Shown here one piece after another: positions 1 through 3,683 of a stretch of 5,038 bases of DNA. Source of the DNA: Brevundimonas sp. (GTDB lineage Bacteria > Pseudomonadota > Alphaproteobacteria > Caulobacterales > Caulobacteraceae); contig JALAGW010000080.1 of the NCBI GenBank assembly GCA_022712235.1, positions 1 to 5,038 of the forward strand, given 5' to 3'. The notes beneath the pieces are model-generated. The model ran no database searches and was not told the DNA's origin. It was given only the letters and a program-made list of their open reading frames with translations. Both the position numbers and the translations under genes were made by a program. Positions within the stretch are counted from its first letter, which is position 1; each line of letters opens with the position of its first letter.

Positions 1-1
1 A

Positions 2-457
2 CTGACCTGGGTAGAACTTGTCTTCGACCCGGGCCGCACGGAGCGCTGGATTCGCTTCGGTCAGGCGGTTGACCAGCGCATCGTCTCGCGCCGGAACCGT
101 TTCGTCGCCTTCCGCCCCGGCGCCGTCTTCGCCTATGTCCGCTGGGCCGCCAACGCCTATGGCACGGTCGTGTCGCGCCTCGATATCCTCCAGGCGGCCG
201 ATCCGACCCGCAACCGGATCGCCATCCCCGGCGTGGTTCCAGGCGCCGTCAGCCTGCTTCGGTTGAACGGCTGGCCGCGCGTTCGCCGCGCCCTCGATCT
301 GATTGACGCCGTCGAGGCCGGCGGCTTTGAACCGGGCGAGGTCGCGCCCGACTACTGGCGTCATGTCCACGCCCGGTTGGCGGTCAGCCTGCCGCCCCTG
401 GCCTATACCGCCGAGCGCCACCGGGCCTTTCGTCTGCGCCAGCAGGTCTCGTCATGA
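2..457 (+). CDS. DUF2840 domain-containing protein, 5' partial
   Basis: The frame is open from base 2 to the TGA at 455-457, giving 151 visible codons; the start lies just outside the window, and family length suggests only a few residues are missing. I recognise the DUF2840 family from the opening LTWVEL, the central FAYVRWAANAYGT segment (visible residues 43-55), and the C-terminal APDYWRHVHARLA and YTAERHRAF motifs. DUF2840 proteins have no established biochemical function. Their genes are known mainly as members of conserved blocks of alphaproteobacterial integrative elements, beside a ParA/RepA-like module upstream and a TraF-like peptidase downstream, and that downstream neighbour is present here. 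No signal peptide or membrane segment is visible in this part, so it is probably cytosolic. The stop overlaps the next ATG (ATGA), implying translational coupling. An internal GTG at 170 could be mistaken for the start, but the family similarity extends well upstream of it. Confidence 0.88.
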   Translation: MTWVELVFDPGRTERWIRFGQAVDQRIVSRRNRFVAFRPGAVFAYVRWAANAYGTVVSRLDILQAADPTRNRIAIPGVVPGAVSLLRLNGWPRVRRALDLIDAVEAGGFEPGEVAPDYWRHVHARLAVSLPPLAYTAERHRAFRLRQQVSS

Positions 458-969
458 AGCGACTGGTCTTGCTGGGATGGGCCGGGCTGGCGCTCGCCGC
501 CCTCGCGATCAGCCCGTTCACAGCCCCCGCGCCGCGCCTGATCTGGAACGCCTCCGGTAGCCTTCCGATCGGCCTCTACCGGCTCGAACCGACGCGCGCC
601 GCCGCCGCAGGCGACCTTGTCGCCTATCGACCTAGGCCGGAATGGTCGCGAGCCTTCGCCGCGCGCGGCTATCTGCCGGACGGCGTCCCGCTCCTGAAGC
701 CGATCGCGGCGGCCGCGCCTTCCGTGGTCTGTCGCGAGGGGCTTCGGATCACCATTGACGGCGCTACGGTCGCCATGGCGCTGGAAAAGGACCGCGCCGG
801 GCGACCGCTGCCGCGCTGGAAGGGCTGCATCGCCCTGGGTCCGCAGGCCGTCTTCCTGCTCGCCCCCGACGTCCCGGACGCGTTGGACAGCCGCTATTTT
901 GGCCCGGTCGATCACAGGGATCTGCTGGGTCGCATCGTGCCGATCCGGATCCGGGAGGATCGCCGATGA
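454..969 (+). CDS. traF: S26 family signal peptidase, TraF-like conjugal transfer protein
   Basis: A 171-residue protein of usual TraF length. Residues 1-20 are a basic start followed by a Leu/Ala-rich hydrophobic helix, an uncleaved anchor or signal. The motif NASGSLPIGLY at 32-42 carries the probable catalytic Ser36 in the S-x-P-x-G context of S26 peptidases, and LLKPIAA around 80-86 supplies the probable general-base Lys82. Two cysteines (Cys93, Cys125) and the C-terminal DSRYFGPV box (145-152) are also typical. In RP4, TraF is a periplasm-facing serine/lysine peptidase that matures and cyclises the TrbC pilin; a similar role in pilus maturation is inferred here, since no pilin gene lies in the window. 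The ATG overlaps the DUF2840 stop, and its own TGA overlaps the next ATG, so the three genes are probably co-translated. No good Shine-Dalgarno precedes the start, consistent with coupling. Family assignment is firm; the exact substrate is not. Confidence 0.9.
   Translation: MKRLVLLGWAGLALAALAISPFTAPAPRLIWNASGSLPIGLYRLEPTRAAAAGDLVAYRPRPEWSRAFAARGYLPDGVPLLKPIAAAAPSVVCREGLRITIDGATVAMALEKDRAGRPLPRWKGCIALGPQAVFLLAPDVPDALDSRYFGPVDHRDLLGRIVPIRIREDRR
953..958 (+). promoter_or_regulatory. Ribosome binding site of the lytic transglycosylase gene
   Basis: GGGAGG lies 7 bases upstream of the ATG at 966, inside the end of traF. It supports this start over the downstream Met15 codon and gives the gene its own initiation signal besides coupling to traF. 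Confidence 0.6.
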
Positions 970-1652
970 GCGTCCGGTCCGTCTCCGGAAGGCGCGCGAG
1001 GCGGGCGATGTCGCTAGCTATGGCGCTCTCTGCGACCAGCTTTCCATTCGTCTCGGTCGCGCTTCCGGCGGCACTCGAACCGCGCGAGCAAGCCCCTGCC
1101 AGACGCGTGATCGATGACCTGATCACGGAGGCGGCGCGTCGTTTCGGCCTGCCGCCACACTGGATCCGGGCGGTCATGAAGCAGGAGAGCGGCTTTAACC
1201 CTCGTGCTACATCGCGCGCGGGCGCCATGGGGCTGATGCAGGTCATGCCCGGCACCTATGCGGAGCTGCGGCGACGGCACGGCCTCGGTCCGGACGCCTA
1301 CGACCCTCGCGACAATATCCTGGCCGGCGCCGCCTATCTGCGCGAACTGCACGACCGGTTCGGCCTGGAGGGCATGTTGCCGGCCTATAATGCGGGGCCG
1401 CGACGCTACCTGCAGCATAGAGATGAAGGGCGGCCCCTGCCTCTGGAGACCCGCGACTATGTCGCCCGGATCGGGCTTCGGGGCGGGACGGCGGTGTCGC
1501 CCGAAGACGTTCGGATCGCGGCGGTCGCGCCGGTTGATCCGAACCAGGCGCCGCTCTTCCCGGACATGCAGCACCCCTCCGATCCGGCGTCTTCCGAACT
1601 GTTCGCGTCGCTGACCCCAGCGGCGGTCTCAGGTTCGGCTGCCCCCCAATGA
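966..1652 (+). CDS. Secreted lytic transglycosylase (SLT domain), conjugation-associated
   Basis: A 228-residue protein with an Arg-rich N terminus and a hydrophobic stretch at about 14-36, which reads as a Sec signal peptide. The goose-lysozyme-like SLT fold follows at about 47-170. Motifs visible: MKQESGFNP with the catalytic glutamate Glu74; ATSRAGAMGLMQVMPGT (81-97); NILAGAAYLREL (117-128); AYNAGP (140-145); and ETRDYV (161-166). Such enzymes cleave the MurNAc-GlcNAc bond of peptidoglycan to form 1,6-anhydro products. In conjugative systems the VirB1-type members open the wall locally for assembly of the type IV secretion channel, and position directly after traF supports that role. The tail after 175 is low complexity (Pro/Ala/Ser) and may be a flexible linker. 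GGGAGG at 953-958 sits 7 bases before the ATG, a good ribosome binding site in addition to the 4-base overlap with traF. Confidence 0.92.
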   Translation: MSVRSVSGRRARRAMSLAMALSATSFPFVSVALPAALEPREQAPARRVIDDLITEAARRFGLPPHWIRAVMKQESGFNPRATSRAGAMGLMQVMPGTYAELRRRHGLGPDAYDPRDNILAGAAYLRELHDRFGLEGMLPAYNAGPRRYLQHRDEGRPLPLETRDYVARIGLRGGTAVSPEDVRIAAVAPVDPNQAPLFPDMQHPSDPASSELFASLTPAAVSGSAAPQ

Positions 1653-1798
1653 GCGCTCCCATGGAAGAGCGGGGAAGAAGGCAAGATAAAAGCCACAAGG
1701 TGCGGCGGGGGTGGGGTGACGAGTCCTCGTCGTATTTCAACCTGATAGGTCAAGGCGTGTGCAACGCGCGCACCTTGCCTTGGCGGTCATGTCTTTGA
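1649..1798 (+). CDS. Possible small ORF (49 aa) overlapping the transglycosylase stop; doubtful
   Basis: An ATG at 1649 overlaps the transglycosylase TGA in the same ATGA arrangement seen twice upstream and opens a 49-residue frame ending at TGA 1796-1798. The peptide is basic at its start (MSAPMEERGRRQDKSHK, followed by VRRGW) and shows no hydrophobic segment or motif I recognise. The frame also runs through two inverted repeats (1718-1731 and 1751-1777), which argues that the DNA may be selected for structure and not for protein. The arrangement is its only support. It could be a truncated leader of the next gene of the ancestral block, or a chance frame. Confidence 0.2.
   Translation: MSAPMEERGRRQDKSHKVRRGWGDESSSYFNLIGQGVCNARTLPWRSCL
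1718..1731. repeat. Short perfect inverted repeat
   Basis: GACGAG and CTCGTC are exact complements separated by only TC. The 2-base spacer makes a true hairpin strained, so a palindromic protein-binding site is as plausible as an RNA or ssDNA stem. Confidence 0.45.
1751..1777. repeat. Long imperfect hairpin
   Basis: The arms begin CAAGG and end CCTTG; twelve positions face each other around an AAC loop, with one C/A mismatch and two G-T wobbles. The right arm also pairs exactly over 9 bases with CAAGGTGCG at 1696-1704, so two alternative foldings are possible. This layout is seen in transfer origins and attenuators; it has no T-run after it, so a simple terminator is unlikely. Confidence 0.5.
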
Positions 1799-1852
1799 AA
1801 CGGCGTAGCAAACCGCGCCTTTTCTGTACGTCGTGGCTATCTGAGTGGGCCG

Positions 1853-1870
1853 GACCGCTCTCGGGCGGTC
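1853..1870. repeat. Inverted repeat GACCGC/GCGGTC
   Basis: GACCGC and GCGGTC are perfect 6-base arms around a 6-base loop (TCTCGG). No T-run follows in either direction. It may be a binding site or part of a structured region together with the hairpin at 1898-1916. Confidence 0.4.
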
Positions 1871-1897
1871 AAGGGCGGCTGCGCCGTCGCGGGGCGA

Positions 1898-1916
1898 TGA
1901 GCGCGTGCCGCGCTCA
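1898..1916. repeat. Strong perfect 8-bp hairpin with 3-base loop
   Basis: TGAGCGCG and CGCGCTCA pair exactly around TGC. Flanking GGGG (1891-1894) and CCCC (1917-1920) could extend the stem past a 3-base bulge. It lies between the convergent transglycosylase and XRE genes, so it could end transcription in both directions, but there is no T-tract. A role in oriT structure or as a protein-binding site is equally possible. Confidence 0.55.
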
Positions 1917-1973
1917 CCCCTGACAGTCCTTTCGCGGCCCTGCTTTAGTCCGCCATAGCGACGTTGGTGAAGG

Positions 1974-2204
1974 TCAGGCCTTCAGTCGAATGCCTGGGCC
2001 GCCAGCCCCGTCGGCATGCAGAAAGATGATGCCTGAATCTTCAAGCGTGCTTTGAAGGCGATCGAGCGTGGTCGTCTGCATTCCGCCCCGGTTGGCCTCG
2101 AAACGGTGTATTGTGGATTCTGCAACGCTCGAGCGCTCAGCGAGCACCCGAACGCTGATGCCAAGGCCTGCACGTGCCATACGGATTTGAGCGGGCGTGA
2201 TCAT
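1974..2204 (-). CDS. Small XRE-family helix-turn-helix transcriptional regulator
   Basis: A 76-residue protein read leftward. It begins MITPAQIRMARAGLGIS and continues with a classic helix-turn-helix: VRVLAERSSVAESTIHRFE at about 18-36, in which LAERSSV and ESTIHRFE form the turn and recognition helix. The tail ending HADGAGGPGIRLKA (63-76) matches the common short alphaproteobacterial XRE proteins that finish in a GGPGVRL-like motif. It has no other domain, so it is a DNA-binding regulator and probably dimeric. I chose the ATG at 2204 because family similarity starts exactly there; the frame stays open upstream to 2378, but that extension would cross the divergent promoter region and is unlike the family. 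GGAG lies 13 bases upstream, a somewhat long spacing. It is divergent from the three-gene operon at 2343-3408, the usual position for a repressor of both itself and its neighbours; this is inference. Confidence 0.85.
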   Translation of the reverse strand: MITPAQIRMARAGLGISVRVLAERSSVAESTIHRFEANRGGMQTTTLDRLQSTLEDSGIIFLHADGAGGPGIRLKA

Positions 2205-2342
2205 TTTTAGCGAAAATCTCCGACTAGTTGTAGAATTCTGTTGACTCGGTCGGTGAATTCCGCTGAACTCTAATCGAAATACTCCGAAACTCCACCGCTC
2301 AGTGCTGACTGGGCGACCGAGCGTTTGCGCGGGAGGTTCCGC
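2205..2342. promoter_or_regulatory. Divergent promoter/operator region between XRE gene and three-gene operon
   Basis: This 138-base gap must hold the promoters of both the leftward XRE gene and the rightward operon and is visibly more AT-rich than its surroundings. TTGACT at 2241-2246 is a good -35-like box on the + strand, but the nearest -10-like TCTAAT (2269-2274) is 22 bases away, so the pair is not convincing. Two GAATTC palindromes, at 2233-2238 (within AGAATTCT) and 2255-2260, are spaced 22 bases start to start, about two helical turns, and are candidate operator half-sites for the XRE protein. Confidence 0.45.
2331..2336 (+). promoter_or_regulatory. Ribosome binding site deciding a TTG start
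   Basis: GGGAGG lies 6 bases before the TTG at 2343, an ideal spacing. It places the start of the first operon gene there and not at the in-frame TTG at 2325, which is upstream of this site and lacks its own. Confidence 0.6.
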
Positions 2343-2723
2343 TTGCCTGACTTTCAGAGAGTATCTTGGCATCAACAATGGCTGGCGCTCAATGACGAGT
2401 ATGCCCGGCAGCTAGACACTTGGGCGGTGGCCTTGGCGCGCCTTGAGCGGCAGCCAGGTTGGTTTGCCAAGTCAGACGCAGACCGCGACGAGGCGGAGCA
2501 GGCCAGCGGACTTACTGACCTCAGCATTCGTTTGCGGCTGATAGACCGCCGCCTGCGCCGCTGGTTGCGCTTCCTGCCCATGACACCGGCTCTCGATGTC
2601 GAAGGCGTCGTTGCGAATCTCCAAGTCGCCGAACGCCTCCTGGCGCAAGAGGAAAACCCCATCGTGCATGGACTGATCGTCCGCGCTGCCCGCGATCTCT
2701 CACGTTTGAAGCATACGACGTGA
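2343..2723 (+). CDS. Hypothetical all-helical protein, first gene of a three-gene operon
   Basis: A 126-residue protein I do not recognise. The composition is strongly helical and charged: WHQQWLALNDEYARQLDTW at about 9-27, an Arg-rich segment SIRLRLIDRRLRRWLRFLP at 61-79, and a C-terminal helix VHGLIVRAARDLSRL around 108-122. No signal peptide, membrane helix or cysteine is present, so it is a soluble protein, perhaps an interaction partner of the following products. The TTG at 2343 is chosen for its strong GGGAGG site. The TGA overlaps the GTG start of the HEPN-like gene by 4 bases, indicating coupled expression. A minus-strand frame across the same bases (to 2977) lacks any recognisable protein features and spans two coupled plus-strand genes, so the + strand reading is preferred. 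Confidence 0.7.
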   Translation: MPDFQRVSWHQQWLALNDEYARQLDTWAVALARLERQPGWFAKSDADRDEAEQASGLTDLSIRLRLIDRRLRRWLRFLPMTPALDVEGVVANLQVAERLLAQEENPIVHGLIVRAARDLSRLKHTT

Positions 2724-3160
2724 CCCGCCTTCGTCGGGACCCTGATCGACGTTTGGCCCAGGCGCTTGCGGGGAACGCCCGGTCTTTCAGGGAAATCGCG
2801 CAAGCTGGAAACTCGGAGATTGACGGGTCTCGCGCCTACTTTCTGGCCATCGCCGTTGAACTGGCCCTGAAGGCCTATCTCCTCCAGCGCGGGATTACGG
2901 ACGACTGGAACCGCATTCACCTGCGGCATGATCTGAATAAGGCGCTGAGATGCGCTCGTATGGCAGGCCTGCGCCATCTACCGGACGAACTTCCTCAACT
3001 GATCGCCGCCCTCAGCCCGCTCTATGCCTCAGGGGCGTTGTCCTTTGGGCAGGGCAAGCCCGTGCTCCTGATGATGCCAGAAGCCGCCGATGAGGTTGTC
3101 GGCGGCCTTCTATCGGCTGTTGCAACCGCCATGGATGACAACGGGCAGGCAGACACATGA
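2720..3160 (+). CDS. HEPN-like helical domain protein
   Basis: A 146-residue protein starting with GTG that overlaps the previous TGA. The segment SRAYFLAIAVELALKAYLL (37-55) followed by HLRHDLNKAL (67-76) fits the pattern E-L-x-L-K-A-x-L, then a short linker and H-D-L-x-x-L, that marks HEPN-like proteins of the abortive-infection/accessory type. HEPN proteins include RNases that use an R-x4-6-H motif; here RIHLRH (Arg65 to His70) satisfies R-x4-H by spacing, but the first x is Ile and not the usual polar residue, so catalysis is uncertain. No membrane segment or signal peptide. It sits between an unknown helical protein and a sigma-region-4 protein and overlaps both by 4 bases, so the three are likely made together and may form a complex. 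A non-catalytic helical adaptor is the main alternative. Confidence 0.65.
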   Translation: MTRLRRDPDRRLAQALAGNARSFREIAQAGNSEIDGSRAYFLAIAVELALKAYLLQRGITDDWNRIHLRHDLNKALRCARMAGLRHLPDELPQLIAALSPLYASGALSFGQGKPVLLMMPEAADEVVGGLLSAVATAMDDNGQADT

Positions 3161-3408
3161 ACTCCCAGCAGGCTTCGTCTCGACGCTCTTTAAGCCACTC
3201 GGCTGACGCCGATCAGAAGCGCGCTCTAGCCAAGGCGATCCTGCAACTCCCGGCCGATCTGCGGGACGTGTTCCTGCTGCACCGGATGGCGGGGCTGTCC
3301 TTTGAAGAGATCGGCCAACAGCTCGGCATCAAGCGCGCCGTGGTTCAGGCCTACCTGGCGGAAGCCTTGGCGCGGATAGTTCGCGCGGCGCCCCCTGATG
3401 ATGTCTGA
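3157..3408 (+). CDS. Stand-alone sigma-70 region 4-like helix-turn-helix protein
   Basis: An 83-residue protein with a disordered start (1-18) followed by a sigma-70 region 4 fold at about 29-74. LPADLRDVFLLHRMAGLSFE (31-50), EIGQQLGIKRAVVQ (51-64) and AYLAEALARIVR (65-76) give the characteristic helix, turn and recognition helix of ECF-type sigma4 domains. The region 2 domain that binds core polymerase and melts the -10 element is absent, and there is no room for it upstream because the ATG overlaps the HEPN-like gene's TGA. It therefore cannot work as a complete sigma factor. Plausible roles are a DNA-binding regulator or an accessory to another sigma. Similar small proteins are annotated as sigma factor-like helix-turn-helix proteins in alphaproteobacterial mobile elements. 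It is the last gene of the operon; no clear terminator follows. Confidence 0.8.
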   Translation: MNSQQASSRRSLSHSADADQKRALAKAILQLPADLRDVFLLHRMAGLSFEEIGQQLGIKRAVVQAYLAEALARIVRAAPPDDV

Positions 3409-3683
3409 CATTGGGCTGGGCTAAGCTTTCCTTGCGGACAGCCTGCCCGCCAAATCACCGATGTCACTAAATGGCAAAGGACGTTTTCTGACTCATAGCA
3501 GATCTTCGGGCGGTCAGAATCTTGCTGCGCTCGGCCGCCGGGAAACCTGCCAAGCCCGCCCGAGGCGTTTCGGGTTGATATCGGGGCCGATGACCATCCA
3601 GTTCGGTTGAACCGCAAATCTGGCGGGGTTGGAGACTCGGTTTAGAGCTGGAGAGTTCTTCGAACAGCGTCCAAACAAGCTCC
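3409..3683. other. Intergenic gap of 275 bases with no supported gene
   Basis: No + strand coding frame here is convincing, and no clear factor-independent terminator follows the operon. Minus-strand frames at 3351-3617 and 3467-3685 are short, low in recognisable features and overlap each other. A third minus frame around 3522-3635 reads RFAVQPNWMVIGPDINPK, which looks somewhat protein-like but ends at a stop after about 40 residues and has no start I trust; it could be a decayed gene remnant. The promoter of the following gene presumably lies here, but I see no strong -35/-10 pair. Confidence 0.4.

Larger units (their letters stand above)
1653..1973. other. Intergenic region rich in inverted repeats; candidate oriT or regulatory region
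   Basis: About 320 bases separate the end of the transglycosylase gene from the convergent XRE gene, and no well-supported gene lies in them. Visible contents: a G-rich run at 1699-1716; an exact 9-base inverted pair CAAGGTGCG (1696-1704) and CGCACCTTG (1769-1777); and hairpins at 1718-1731, 1751-1777, 1853-1870 and 1898-1916. Known: in related alphaproteobacterial elements the relaxase gene and the transfer origin lie close to this part of the core. Inferred: this may be oriT, or a regulatory leader left from the ancestral junction. I cannot point to a nic site; no IncP-type ATCCTG nic consensus is evident on the + strand. Confidence 0.4.

Noticed and set aside
1714..1740. Hammerhead-ribozyme-like look of the GACGAG/CTCGTC stem
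   Set aside because: The conserved CTGATGA and GAAA core segments are not present in the right places on either strand.
1898..1920. Factor-independent terminator at the strong hairpin
   Set aside because: The stem is convincing, but no T-run follows on either strand, so it is listed as a repeat.
1919..1978. CCTGAC/GTCAGG inverted pair bracketing the end of the XRE gene
   Set aside because: Only 6 bases per arm with a spacer of about 48 bases; expected by chance in this composition.
2325..2342. Upstream TTG at 2325 as the start of the first operon gene
   Set aside because: The GGGAGG site at 2331-2336 lies after this codon and is ideally spaced for the TTG at 2343, so the extra six codons are unlikely to be translated.
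2205..2378. N-terminal extension of the XRE protein to 134 residues
   Set aside because: The extra 58 residues would cover the divergent promoter region and overlap the start of the opposite operon; the family begins at the ATG at 2204.
3640..3650. GTTTAGAGCTG resembles the start of a type II CRISPR repeat/tracrRNA pair
   Set aside because: Single short match with no repeated units, spacers or anti-repeat nearby.
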